64,000 nt of DNA, taken from contig JAPFBL010000255.1 in NCBI GenBank assembly GCA_026182355.1, positions 1,364,001 through 1,428,000 on the forward strand, in the 5' to 3' direction. The stretch comes from Hermatobates lingyangjiaoensis. Lineage: Eukaryota > Arthropoda > Insecta > Hemiptera > Hermatobatidae. The stretch's first letter is position 1. Every line of letters begins with the position of its first letter. Position numbers and translations under genes: made by a program. Of the stretch, positions 41,183 to 44,912 are shown piece by piece. The notes under the pieces were generated by a model. It saw only the letters and a program-made list of their open reading frames with translations, made no database searches and was not told the origin of the DNA.

Positions 41183-43271
41183 TGTATATATATACTCCTA
41201 TACTTTCATATATATGAGTCGCATTCTTATCTATCTAAGAATATATATATATAATGCCAAAATATGACAAAATGTCGTAGGGAAGAATCAAAATGTAGAT
41301 AAATAAGCGATTATGTATATATGTAAATATACATATATACAAATATATGTATATTTGTATTTTCTGTCGTATTAAAAAAGTTTTGTCTTTCGTCTGGAAC
41401 TTGTAATTTTCTTTTTATATCTGCTCATGCCAAATTAAGATGTCTCTTGGGCAATTGATATGGGTATATATATATATATATAACAAATACATTCATACAC
41501 ACGCTGCTATGAGAGCATTCAACATTATACAAGAATGGCTTTCTATTAGTAAGATATCATTGAATCAGGAAAAATCTGAAGAGTAATGTATATAAGTAGA
41601 AGGGGGGAAACTCCAACAATTCGCTTGATTTTGCAAAGCACACAACTGAAATAGGTAGATAAGATCAAGTATTTAGAATTATTAATAGATAGTAGACCAT
41701 CATGGAATTACACTTGAAATATATTGAGGAAAAAAGCCTTAAAGAAACAACTGGCTAATGAAAGCTGCTAAAGTTTATTAGGGCTGAGCCTTGAGCTCCT
41801 ATGGACTATTTACATAGGTGAGTTCTGGCCTATGGTCATGCATTGCGTTCCGATAATAGTTTGGCACTTAAAAAAGGAAGATGAATATGATAAATCAGGT
41901 ATGACAGTGGTTGATAGTCATCAGGCTGGTCAGAAGCTATAAAAGATTTTTTATAACATCATGGGTCATAGTGGGAATTGGGCGAATATTTATAAAAGCA
42001 CAAATGTTAAAAACCATTAACTTTGTTAATGAAAATTTTTTAGAGAAATCAGTGAAACCTTACTACCGCTGTGCCCTGCAATATCAAACCACTTTGTTGA
42101 AATCCAAGGCATTTTATGTGGAGAGGAGATATACACAGATGGGAGCTAAACTAATCGAAACATAGGCTGCTCTTTTATCATTTATGAAAGTAATGCAGTC
42201 ATAGCAGAAAGAAAATATTGGCTCGAAGGAGAATGTTCCAATATTTGGGCTAAAATGATAGCTGTTCTGAAAGCCTGGTGGCCTGGTTAGAGGAATGTGG
42301 AACAACAAATCTATATGAGTAAATGTTGAGAAAAAAATATTATAGGTATCATTAAAAATAAAAAAAAATAAAAAACCAATATAAACAACAAATTGACCTT
42401 GCTCTGAGGAGTTGAAATACTAAAAATAGAATTGTATTTATGTGGGTGTAAGCGCACTATGGTATTAAGGGTAACAAAAAAACGTACGAGCTCGCCAAGG
42501 AGGCAACAGACTATATGACCTTTACCCACATACTCATATAAACACTGTGCAAAAACAAGAAGTCATAATCAGTGCGAAACACTATACCAGATATCCACAT
42601 TCAAAATAACGAGGTAATACTTTCCTGCAATAAACTACGAGTACCTTCCAATAACTGGAATTATGACACAGTTTTACGTGAACATGTAAACTTCATAAAT
42701 TACCTCAACATATTCAGAATACTAAATACTGCGACACATGACAGCACGGGAAATCAGTTACAAACAGTTAACTATTTGACTGAGTGCAGTTAATTAGACT
42801 CGCAAGATCAGCTTTGCGGCAAAGAGTTACAACAAGAGGAAAGGACTGGCCTACATCAAAGTAATAATCAAGGGTTAAGTTGTACATTTACTCTATTAAT
42901 TTAAATATTATATCGATTGGTATCGATATCATATTTAATTTAATTTAGCGGAATATAACAAAGTTAATATGTTAATTAATTAATAATTTAATTAATATTG
43001 TTTAAATTATAATATTATAATGTTTATAATAATTATAATATTGATACAAATACGTTTTAAATATTTGTATGTATGTATGTAACGATTTGTGAATACAGAT
43101 TTGTGTATCTGGAGAATACAGATAAAATCTTCTCACATACACCAGATTTACAATCCATGAGAAAAATGATACAAACACACATACAGATATGAGTGTGTAC
43201 ATATATTCATACATATACATATATTCATATATATGCATATATTCATATAATACATACACACATTCATACAC

Positions 43272-43315
<44 letters not shown>

Positions 43316-43687
43316 GTATGTGTGGAGAGTGTGTGTGCTTGAGTGTGATATATTTTGAAGTTAAGAACTAAATATATATGTATAAAATAAATTGCATAGT
43401 TATGAGAGTTTAAGATTGGAAAAGAAGTTATATTTCTGACTGGTATTCAATGATAAAAGAAGATTAATATTAAAGTTGATGCTGAGTGGTATTTACGCCG
43501 GTAAAAATCTGTTTAACATAGAAATATATTTATAAAATATATTAATGCACTTCAATTTCATTTTTGCAATAACTTATAAGTGTAGTTTCAAGTTTGGATT
43601 TTTTACAGGCTAAATTATCTGCAGCTGAAATATTGGGAAAGTTTATTTGAGGAAGAAAAGCAGTTCATTACAGCTTTGTTCTCATAG
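361..43687 (+). CDS. STAG-like: Cohesin SA/Scc3 (STAG, stromalin)-like subunit, 5'-partial, 15 exons
   Basis: Exons: 361-415 (tentative), 1376-1508, 4717-4876, 6126-6274, 8419-8599, 9943-10119, 11461-11634, 14072-14281, 15676-15795, 26157-26333, 28502-28670, 32461-32573, 37654-37812, 38450-38631 and 43609-43687. All junctions are GT-AG and all phases agree, giving 745 codons and a TAG stop. The translation follows the order of the animal STAG family without gaps: stromalin conservative domain (exons 2-5), then alpha-helical HEAT-type repeats. Recognisable landmarks are KKERNKKIEELN in exon 7, KNLTGRNIKLW in exon 9 and PTDKKALLNYL at the last junction. In the family this protein binds the kleisin Rad21/Scc1 and is needed for cohesin loading and sister-chromatid cohesion in the nucleus. 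The start codon and the N-terminal STAG domain lie upstream of the window. The acidic/serine-rich C-terminal tail of vertebrate STAGs is absent. Identity is low throughout, so the mitotic or meiotic paralogue cannot be named from this. The family assignment is from memory of the family, not from a search. Confidence 0.88.
1376..1508 (+). CDS. STAG-like: STAG-like gene, exon 2: start of stromalin conservative domain
   Basis: Acceptor tacacag, donor gtaagt, 133 nt, entering in phase 1 and leaving in phase 2. The frame is fixed because the other two frames contain stops. The end, NNYFTRQIR, joins ARDPSFRIFC in the next exon and corresponds to the FVHRYRD-type entry of the conserved domain in animal STAGs. 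The first half is basic and shows little similarity. Confidence 0.78.
1509..3768. other. Intron 2, AT-rich filler
   Basis: The stretch between exon 2 and the palindrome has no convincing coding potential. Short GC-richer islands (1608-1720 and 2405-2560) look like old repeat fragments but I cannot assign them. Confidence 0.4.
3769..4491. repeat. 720-bp palindrome with hammerhead-like motifs on both arms
   Basis: Two arms of about 350 nt are near-identical inverted copies with almost no spacer; the centre is at about 4115 and contains its own small hairpin around ttccaaattcc. Each arm carries a core of the form CTGAAGA, a GACAT/ATGTC stem, then GAAA: minus strand at 3831-3860 and plus strand at 4399-4427. 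Such cores are known from the terminal repeats of Penelope-like retroelements, and head-to-head terminal copies are typical of that group. Element identity is inferred. Confidence 0.75.
4717..4876 (+). CDS. STAG-like: STAG-like gene, exon 3: stromalin conservative domain
   Basis: Acceptor ttttttcag, donor gtaatt, 160 nt, phase 2 to phase 0. It encodes ARDPSFRIFCYKTVKELM then FFNDCGFAKNYFHIF, paralleling the family pattern of a kinetically conserved helix, an N-D turn and a second helix that ends in a V/S-R step. The segment is about two residues longer than in vertebrate STAGs. The tryptophan of the conserved essential surface in vertebrate SA2 is not evident here; the aligned position is F or I. 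Confidence 0.88.
6126..6274 (+). CDS. STAG-like: STAG-like gene, exon 4: stromalin conservative domain
   Basis: Acceptor tttttgcag, donor gtacga, 149 nt, phase 0 to 2. It encodes CLNIFFDQNYSFDFQKEVF and then LKLESAKILQTC, matching the region of vertebrate STAGs where the helix containing the ligand-binding phenylalanine is followed by a valine/alanine-rich helix. A phenylalanine is retained at the comparable position. Confidence 0.88.
6490..6675 (+). repeat. Imperfect tandem repeat, unit about 85 bp
   Basis: The sequence gttgtct + c/g-gc-rich stretch + aacat + (ta)n + tttagt.aaagtaagaaaa..tatgaca recurs twice, and a third unit starts near 6660. Lies in intron 4. Function unknown. Confidence 0.55.
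7425..7576 (+). repeat. Purine-rich (GA/AAG) low-complexity tract
   Basis: About 150 nt of plus strand is almost entirely A and G (aaaagagat, gaaaagacgagaaaag and similar). It sits in intron 4. Confidence 0.6.
8041..8246. repeat. 200-bp palindrome with hammerhead-like cores (Penelope-type termini)
   Basis: The left arm starts agttcacacaggaaagag and the right arm ends with its reverse complement. Each arm carries CTGATGA, a CGAC/GTCG stem and AAA: minus 8101-8121 and plus 8164-8186. The spacer is only about 30 nt. Lies in intron 4, about 170 bp upstream of exon 5. Confidence 0.7.
8419..8599 (+). CDS. STAG-like: STAG-like gene, exon 5: end of conserved domain
   Basis: Acceptor gttcgtag (weak pyrimidine tract), donor gtaatt, 181 nt, phase 2 to 0. 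It encodes YLSNRKFARACGKIIF, aligning with the family signature of a short loop before a helix that reads roughly H-R-P-V-A-x-A-A-G-E-F. The exon ends in a helix IAKLITDLIHAHRSTK. Confidence 0.88.
9943..10119 (+). CDS. STAG-like: STAG-like gene, exon 6: HEAT-repeat region
   Basis: Acceptor attgtttttag, donor gtacgt, 177 nt (59 codons), phase 0 to 0. It encodes FPLVDSAYEAM..IKGWIRYI, corresponding to the LVDSLW...LKDWE motif of the family. An alternative acceptor 22 nt downstream would break phase, so this start is preferred. Confidence 0.86.
10590..11375. repeat. GC-rich interspersed repeat, unclassified
   Basis: About 780 nt stand out by base composition from the AT-rich intron around them, starting at a (TTTA)n tract followed by cgccccttgtggggtcatgc. 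There is no long ORF and no clear terminal repeats. Sharp composition edges suggest a mobile element inserted in intron 6, but I cannot name the family. Confidence 0.5.
11461..11634 (+). CDS. STAG-like: STAG-like gene, exon 7: KKER motif region
   Basis: Acceptor gaatttaaag, donor gtaatt, 174 nt (58 codons), phase 0 to 0. TKKERNKKIEELNLFFS is the clearest family match in the window; animal STAGs have a K-E-R-K..I-D-D-R-N-K-L motif leading into a helix and then the S-K-Y turn. The downstream helix is LNIFIQLLELF. Confidence 0.9.
12839..12879 (+). repeat. (GTAT)n / (CATA)n microsatellite
   Basis: Runs of gtatgtat followed by catacatac form an imperfect inverted microsatellite in intron 7. Confidence 0.7.
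12880..13137 (+). mobile_element. Short retroposon-like repeat with (CATTC)n 3' tail
   Basis: A GC-richer segment contains a GTGGGGGACACTTAGTGTCC hairpin region and ends with ccccaataaag followed by repeated ttccattccattcc. A pentanucleotide tail is typical of 3' ends of some LINEs and SINEs rather than poly(A). No coding frame is visible, so it is either a SINE or a severely 5'-truncated LINE. Confidence 0.5.
14072..14281 (+). CDS. STAG-like: STAG-like gene, exon 8: HEAT-repeat region
   Basis: Acceptor tcatttttgtag, donor gtaagt, 210 nt (70 codons), phase 0 to 0. It encodes helices including EETLNFCTLSISYFLK and LNTVIEFVEDFTQEYTRTY. This matches the family order of a V-L-E-A-C-S-K-T-Y helix followed by the helix with L-I-D-E-F. 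Confidence 0.86.
14653..14678. repeat. (TA)n microsatellite
   Basis: Uninterrupted TA dinucleotides in intron 8, without an attached palindrome. Confidence 0.85.
15676..15795 (+). CDS. STAG-like: STAG-like gene, exon 9: HEAT-repeat region
   Basis: Acceptor tttcatttcag, donor gtagac, 120 nt (40 codons), phase 0 to 0. It encodes MFFISKNLTGRNIKLWRFI, parallel to the family's F-x-x-A-H-D-L-T-x-W-D-L stretch. The following 10.4-kb intron contains the copia element. Confidence 0.88.
15888..16091 (-). repeat. Copia 3' LTR
   Basis: 204 bp, TGTTGAGGG...CCCACAACA, with TG...CA ends. It carries two extra bases in the gtatacagaaacac stretch compared with the other LTR. Confidence 0.95.
16092..16104 (-). 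other. Copia polypurine tract
   Basis: On the minus strand AAATGAGGGAGAG directly abuts the 3' LTR, the expected site for plus-strand priming. Confidence 0.8.
16145..19447 (-). pseudogene. pol: Copia pol: CCHC, protease, integrase, RT, RNase H, with one nonsense codon
   Basis: The open frame runs 19447-16328 (1039 residues), then a TAA at 16328-16330 interrupts RNase H. The same frame continues with YHKRTKHVQLRHFFVRE to a natural stop at 16145-16147. Domains: zinc knuckle C42-X2-C45-X4-H50-X4-C55; protease DNGA at 103-106 (DSGA/DTGA in most relatives); integrase HHCC near 240-275; integrase catalytic D300, D361, E397; reverse transcriptase with YVDD at 785-788; RNase H from about 953 (SDADHGG). 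The ATG at 19447 is probably not a true start, because the CCHC domain normally belongs to gag. Apart from the nonsense codon every catalytic motif looks intact. Confidence 0.93.
19386..20054 (-). CDS. gag: Copia gag, capsid part
   Basis: 222 residues beginning MEATKVNIGLLEGKKNWSTW, the usual start of copia-type Gag (a G..NW..W motif), then a UBN2-type capsid region with LVMRFSNSRDVWLELHRLF. It ends IIGN without a zinc knuckle. The knuckle is at the start of the pol frame, which overlaps gag by 62 nt and is shifted +1. This is either programmed frameshifting or a 1-nt indel in this copy. Confidence 0.92.
   Translation of the reverse strand: MEATKVNIGLLEGKKNWSTWKYKVTILLKSTPGALDIVEGRVVAPEDPSKDASPSVVKAFEKNYETFTKLDSIALLIITTNMTEDTLKLVMRFSNSRDVWLELHRLFDGCREDKAFDLCIQFFCYKMDPSDNIMGHTSKLKNIWNALNIELSKENNGELPDLLLMCKILETLPESYFSFKSSWTLIAKSERSLANLTTQLCTYERALSGKAESSNANEIIGN
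20140..20152 (-). other. Copia primer-binding site for initiator Met-tRNA anticodon arm
   Basis: The minus strand directly after the 5' LTR reads GGTTATGGGCCCA. It is complementary to TGGGCCCATAACC, the anticodon stem-loop region of animal initiator tRNA-Met. Drosophila copia is known to use a cleaved initiator tRNA half in this way. Confidence 0.85.
20153..20354 (-). repeat. Copia 5' LTR
   Basis: 202 bp, TGTTGAGGG...CCCACAACA, followed on the right by the CAGAT target duplication. Promoter and polyadenylation signals were not resolved. Confidence 0.95.
20360..20689. other. Intron 9, no feature seen
   Basis: AT-rich stretch between the copia right flank and the Penelope-like fragment, with no recognisable gene or repeat. 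Confidence 0.4.
20690..21048 (-). mobile_element. Penelope-like fragment, inverted copy of the 3' end
   Basis: On the minus strand the stretch around 20812-20875 repeats, in inverted orientation, the sequence at about 21385-21445 (aacgattg..ggttaagccc, gatctaccacccag). It therefore sits head-to-head with the longer copy next to it. Flanked by a (taaa)n tract. It is non-coding in practice, with frames broken. Confidence 0.6.
21049..21510 (+). pseudogene. Penelope-like element, GIY-YIG endonuclease C-terminus
   Basis: The frame contains NCVYRLDCTQCDSFYVG, SLRMNNHR and later HGLSFNDCF. This matches the VY.I.C..C...YVG...R...H.R pattern of the GIY-YIG domain at the C-terminus of Penelope-like polymerases. 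Only the last 100 or so residues are present, with no reverse transcriptase upstream, so this is a 5'-truncated copy. It is followed by a 3' region (21520-21760) that recurs inverted at 40740-41150. Confidence 0.75.
21511..21768 (+). repeat. Penelope-like 3' region
   Basis: Includes cctccgaaagttggctac and a degenerate hammerhead-like core starting CTGACGA near 21658. The same sequence appears inverted at 40765-40980, showing a dispersed family. Confidence 0.65.
21769..21788. repeat. (TA)n tract flanking a palindrome
   Basis: A TA run immediately precedes the palindromic element at 21789. Confidence 0.85.
21789..21951. repeat. Palindromic hammerhead-type element, copy A
   Basis: The left arm begins gatttcacataaacacgtg and includes caatgatcaaaccacaataa; the right arm repeats gtggtttgatcattg in inverse. 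A core CTGACGA...GAAA lies on the minus strand at 21865-21893. Bounded on both sides by (TA)n. Confidence 0.7.
21951..21989. repeat. (TA)n tract between two palindromes
   Basis: About 39 nt of TA separates copies A and B of the palindromic element. Confidence 0.85.
21990..22352. repeat. Palindromic hammerhead-type element, copy B, with 150-nt unique centre
   Basis: Arms match copy A. The minus-strand core is at 22065-22093 and the plus-strand core at 22278-22306; the latter has GAAA changed to AAAA. The centre (22112-22255) is a pyrimidine-rich unique sequence, so this copy may be closer to the parent element than the centre-deleted palindromes. Confidence 0.7.
22353..22410. repeat. (TA)n tract
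   Basis: Interrupted TA run between copy B and the next palindromic family. Confidence 0.8.
22413..22740. repeat. Second palindromic family with TA core (22555-22735)
   Basis: Begins with a single arm of the taggtgtgtt..taatcgggatt family (22436-22490), then a palindrome whose arms contain ttgtaactaagaaaatgaaa and the inverse. The loop is a short TATA tract at 22640. A related fragment lies at 58130-58240. Confidence 0.65.
22741..23265 (+). repeat. Repeat-derived segment with hammerhead-like core
   Basis: Ends with cacgtacctctccttctt and a core CTGATGA...GAAA at 23197-23220. This arrangement is repeated at 40060-40140. Interpreted as a Penelope-type terminal fragment. Confidence 0.5.
23325..23470. 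repeat. (TA)n plus one arm of the palindrome family seen at 46047-46205
   Basis: After a TA run (23331-23354) the sequence agttggaagcagtacttt and gacaccccatatttggcttg recurs at 46047-46205, where it forms a palindrome. Here only one arm is present. Confidence 0.6.
23475..24390. other. Intron 9, no gene seen
   Basis: AT-rich; the few short open frames lack codon character. A degenerate hammerhead-like piece (cgacatgtttcgaatgtg) is at 23511. Confidence 0.35.
24391..24839. mobile_element. hAT-type MITE with 8-bp target duplication
   Basis: 449 bp bounded by terminal inverted repeats CAGTGTTTCCCAAA and its inverse TTTGGGAAACGCTG. It is flanked by a perfect 8-bp duplication GTCTAACC (24383-24390 and 24840-24847). 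No transposase is encoded. The 8-bp duplication and CAG-TIR are hAT hallmarks. Confidence 0.88.
25121..25139 (+). repeat. (GT)n microsatellite
   Basis: A short GT run within intron 9. Confidence 0.8.
25140..26156. other. Intron 9 tail, no feature seen
   Basis: AT-rich sequence leading to the exon 10 acceptor. Confidence 0.35.
26157..26333 (+). CDS. STAG-like: STAG-like gene, exon 10: HEAT-repeat region
   Basis: Acceptor cattgcag, donor gtaatc, 177 nt (59 codons), phase 0 to 0. Helices VSHHVSLMTSELTNLHSQL and NTVESFMLKLVQLF follow the family pattern directly from exon 9. No exon therefore appears to have been lost within the intron that holds the retrotransposon. Confidence 0.86.
26580..27290 (+). 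pseudogene. Jockey-type LINE ORF2 fragment (end of RT and C-terminus)
   Basis: Decayed frames give VVIRTSITYGCLTWLQA and then KTQIQIVQKKCARLMAGEPWYARN. These follow the Jockey pattern of a V.RP...Y..PAW block and a LQ..QNK.LR...GAPWYVRN block. Multiple stops and frame changes. Lies sense in intron 10. Confidence 0.75.
28502..28670 (+). CDS. STAG-like: STAG-like gene, exon 11: HEAT-repeat region
   Basis: Acceptor ttatttttcag, donor gtagat, 169 nt, phase 0 to 1. CLYCYIDLMICFGPQGALF corresponds to the family's A-F-M-L-L-C-D-L-L-M-I-F helix. The rest replaces the acidic linker of vertebrate STAGs with a shorter non-acidic stretch. Confidence 0.86.
28849..29370 (+). mobile_element. hAT element deletion derivative with transposase C-terminus
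   Basis: Ends CAGTGTTTCCAAAG at left and TTTGGACAACCCTG at right form inverted repeats, with an imperfect 8-bp duplication (ttctatga and ctctatga). Internally 28987-29124 reads MKSVKSKERNLLNQTSLETC then LASKMHAHPSH and a stop. This is the terminal part of ZBED/GTF2IRD2-type hAT transposases, which end with a K-S-K-x-R..L block and a final P-S-H or similar. Everything upstream in the transposase is missing. Confidence 0.8.
29371..30119. other. Intron 11, no feature seen
   Basis: AT-rich sequence between the hAT derivative and the LINE fragment. Confidence 0.35.
30120..30510 (+). pseudogene. Jockey-type reverse transcriptase fragment
   Basis: The open part ends AGVPEGCMPANTLLNIYAAD and then FSFPDGTGIL. 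These correspond to the G-V-P-Q-G-S-x-L-x-P-x-L-Y-N-I-Y block and the F-A-D-D catalytic block of non-LTR reverse transcriptases. The F-A-D-D motif is destroyed (F-P-D-G). Nothing else of the element is recognisable. Confidence 0.7.
30511..32460. other. Rest of intron 11, no gene seen
   Basis: AT-rich sequence without convincing coding potential or structured repeats. Confidence 0.35.
32461..32573 (+). CDS. STAG-like: STAG-like gene, exon 12: HEAT-repeat region
   Basis: Acceptor tttgttttag, donor gtagta, 113 nt, phase 1 to 0. It reads FAEGSCCVLVEKFCQLFF then SSVLLQLCDK, matching the family's R-R-N-L-L-A-A-F-x-K-L helix and the start of the K-H-Y-M-K-Y helix that continues in exon 13. Too short for a simple ORF scan; found from phase and splice sites. 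Confidence 0.85.
33410..33665 (+). pseudogene. LINE reverse transcriptase fragment (R1/Jockey-like)
   Basis: Frames broken by stops read IPRAKTTKYLRLDTYKGHT and, further on, a tract similar to the S-L..K..LY...I-W-T-Y-G block (SIWTYGTVKLRGG). This matches the V-K-Y-L-G-L-x-L-D...W block and following thumb region of arthropod non-LTR reverse transcriptases. Confidence 0.6.
34667..35226. mobile_element. mariner-like MITE
   Basis: Left end agaggtgtgatcaaaaagtaa followed by ggac; the right end, inverted, reads tgagatgtacgatgtag followed by an A run and gtaggac. TA dinucleotides abut both ends, as expected for Tc1/mariner insertion. About 560 bp, no open frame. Confidence 0.6.
35925..36090 (-). 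repeat. Penelope-type terminal fragment with hammerhead-like core
   Basis: The minus strand at 35963-35989 reads CTGAAGA, a GAACA/TTGTTC-type stem, then GAAACG. A degraded inverted partner follows near 36045 (gcgttggaaacatg), making an approximate palindrome. Confidence 0.55.
36461..37500 (-). pseudogene. R1-clade LINE, 3' end of ORF2 plus 3' UTR
   Basis: Three overlapping minus-strand frames give consecutive parts of an R1-type ORF2: MANTGGPRQLRRRLLMSVTQ, then AYRTVSEKAILVISGIIPIN, then LPKWLGQKHGEIGFHLTQML and the terminal cysteine-histidine region with DDPEHTFFFCAKW. A stretch of nine A's on the minus strand (36461-36469) marks the 3' end. Frameshifts near 36860-36900 and 37290-37330. R1-clade elements are largely arthropod, which supports the host guess. 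The element is 5'-truncated. Confidence 0.85.
37654..37812 (+). CDS. STAG-like: STAG-like gene, exon 13: HEAT-repeat region
   Basis: Acceptor tttgtttccag, donor gtaatt, 159 nt (53 codons), phase 0 to 0. NEFHNNMVRESVQAF and CKCLSTLICKGLIDL align with the family's Y-N-D-Y-G-D-I-I-K-E-T stretch and the following I-Q-C-A-K-T-L-I-L-S-L helix, continuous with exon 12. Confidence 0.87.
38450..38631 (+). CDS. STAG-like: STAG-like gene, exon 14: C-terminal HEAT repeat
   Basis: Acceptor tgttttcag, donor GT at 38632, 182 nt, phase 0 to 2. It encodes FGSDVCRRLNGREFNMLTIK and then VLPPTDKKAL. These correspond to the family's E-L-A-R-R-F helix and the R-Q-D-K-K-T turn. Reading on without splicing gives an immediate TAA, but splicing at CT|gtaaga joins the last exon in frame. 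Confidence 0.87.
38715..39370. mobile_element. Possible non-autonomous DNA transposon with CAGTGGCGTAGC end
   Basis: The left boundary CAGTGGCGTAGC is followed by a G run and a cacccctccccc stretch; near 39230-39300 a GC-rich segment is partly complementary to it. The terminal sequence is common in hAT/piggyBac-like non-autonomous repeats. The right end and target duplication are not clear. Confidence 0.4.
38748..38761 (+). repeat. Poly-G run
   Basis: 14 consecutive G in otherwise AT-rich sequence. Confidence 0.85.
40020..40142 (+). repeat. Penelope-type terminal fragment with hammerhead-like core
   Basis: Core CTGACGA, CGAAC/GTTCG stem, AAA at 40095-40119, followed by tatcgatccagt and a TA tract. 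Parallel to the copy at 23165-23260. Confidence 0.6.
40143..40380. repeat. Palindromic hammerhead-type element, copy C
   Basis: Left arm from gatttcacataaacacgtg and right arm to gtggtttggtcattt, spacer about 20 nt. Hammerhead-like cores lie on the minus strand near 40237-40265 and plus strand near 40297-40325. Bounded by (TA)n at both sides. Confidence 0.72.
40383..40545. repeat. Palindrome of the aggtgtgttctctaatcggg family
   Basis: Arms contain tgtgttcttaatcgggattc and its inverse, with a spacer that has another small hairpin (gatattgacccag). Same family as 22436-22490 and 61722-61833; ends in (TA)n. Confidence 0.7.
40600..40756. repeat. Palindrome of the ctacattttgattcttccct family plus (TA)n
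   Basis: Left arm includes ttatttatctacattttgat and the right arm its inverse; the spacer is about 30 nt. A third arm occurs at 41258-41308. Followed by a TA tract. Confidence 0.68.
40757..41152 (-). mobile_element. Penelope-like 3' fragment, minus orientation
   Basis: Reverse complement of the 21310-21760 region, including ggttaagcccaggagc and actttcgaattagg. A hammerhead-like core CTGAAGA...GAAA is on the minus strand at 40809-40830. The GIY-YIG part is cut off at 41152, where a TA tract begins. Confidence 0.7.
41153..41200. repeat. (TA)n tract
   Basis: TA-rich run at the truncation point of the Penelope-like fragment. Confidence 0.8.
41258..41308 (-). repeat. Single arm of the 40600-40738 palindrome family
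   Basis: gacaaaatgtcgtagggaag and the following bases repeat one arm of the palindrome found 600 bp upstream. Confidence 0.6.
41490..42560 (+). pseudogene. Decayed LINE: reverse transcriptase thumb plus RNase H
   Basis: Broken frames give AMRAFNIIQEWLSISKISLN, DKIKYLELLIDSRPSWNYT and later the RNase H sequence TNRNIGCSFIIYESNAVIAE preceded by a Y-T-D-x motif. These are the RT blocks and RNase H start of R1/LOA-like non-LTR elements. Heavily mutated, sense in intron 14. A related RNase H end is at 48605-48780. Confidence 0.65.
43274..43311. repeat. (TA)n microsatellite within a tatacat/cata-rich region
   Basis: TA run embedded in a 43190-43320 stretch of ata/cat repeats. The tyrosine-isoleucine-rich open frames on both strands here are by-products of the microsatellite. 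Confidence 0.85.
43609..43687 (+). CDS. STAG-like: STAG-like gene, terminal exon and stop
   Basis: Acceptor ggattttttacag, 79 nt ending in TAG (43685-43687). The junction codon restores leucine and continues NYLQLKYWESLFEEEKQF, the counterpart of the family's S-Y-L-E-K-F-L helix. The protein ends ITALFS. Vertebrate STAGs continue for roughly 200 residues here; this one does not. Confidence 0.82.
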
Positions 43688-43900
43688 TCTTATAATTTTT
43701 AATTCTTTGTTCAAATATAGTACGTACGATATTAGTAGAATCATATTTTTGTTATTTATTAGTTGTTAATTTTACTCTCGCAGATATTTTCTTAAATGGT
43801 GTTGGTTGAGATGATTTTTCTTTATAAAGAATCATTCATAATGTGTATGTATGGATTTGCTAAGCAATTAAATACATGATTTCCTTTTCTAGCCATTTTC
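43688..43900 (+). promoter_or_regulatory. Probable 3' UTR with ATTAAA-type signal
   Basis: No AATAAA follows the stop within 300 nt. A variant ATTAAA lies at 43867-43872, about 180 nt after the stop, followed by a T-rich stretch. Inferred from position only. Confidence 0.35.
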
Positions 43901-44751
43901 CTCATGAACCAATGAATTCTTACTTATTATTTAAATAGTTTGTACCAGGAATCAGGAGCAGAGAGTGTTCATACTAATGAAATATACGTTAACAAGACTT
44001 TGCAAAGTTCACTTGAAATGAACCACAGAAAAAATGCAGAAATGAAACCATGGTCTTTCAGCCTAAAGGCACTCTTTAACTGACGAAAATACCAGCTGTT
44101 TTGTTTGAAAGATTTTAGTTCAGTTTATAAATTTCTTACTGTAGTTTAGACATTGAGTTATGATGTGGTGTGATATTAGAGAATGACTTTTAAATATGCA
44201 GCAAAAAGAATCGTATCTTAAATATAAAATAACAATATTTCCTTTTCTATTCATATAACGTCTATTACATTGATTCTCAATTTCATAAAACTATTAATAT
44301 GATAATGAAGTGTCTGTTTTCACCACAGGAAATGTCTAATGATAAGTAATTTAAATGGGAGTGGCAACATTTTTTTAAAATTTTTAATAGTTTTAAAATT
44401 TTTGAAAATTTTAAAATTAAAAAAAAATTGAAAATTTTTTGGTCAATTTTCAAAATTTTGTTAAAAAAAATTGGAATGACACACTCAACTTTACTGCAAC
44501 TAATCATTGTTACTCATTGACTTACAATTGAATTTTGGTTTTGTTGAAAAGTGGTTATTTGTGTAGGTGTAATGAACATAAAACCTATAGATTATCAATA
44601 ATGATACTACTGATTTAAATGTGGAAATAATCGTTTTATAAGTTAAAAAAAATAACTTAAAATAGTTGATCGTTCTGATATTTTATTTTTTATTATTATT
44701 ATTTAATTGAGGACCTTAATTTAATTATACTCGTTCGCATCATGACCATAT

Positions 44752-44912
44752 CCGCTAATATTCTTGGGTTCTAAAGTGATAATGCCCACTATTGTGTGAT
44801 ATTGCATGATGGAAGACCCTTTTTTAGGCATATTTTTTAAAGTGCAAAATCTGGAGTGTTGAAATTTTAGGATTATTATAAACTGACAATAAGACAATCT
44901 GAAAGCCGTGTT
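44752..44912 (+). repeat. Dispersed repeat, copy 1
   Basis: gggttctaaagtgataatg to aaactgacaataagacaatc parallels 46373-46533 in the same orientation, with scattered substitutions and indels. Unknown family. Confidence 0.6.

Noticed and set aside
43002..43371. Tyrosine/isoleucine-rich ORFs on both strands
   Set aside because: They are translations of a (TA)n and cata-type microsatellite.
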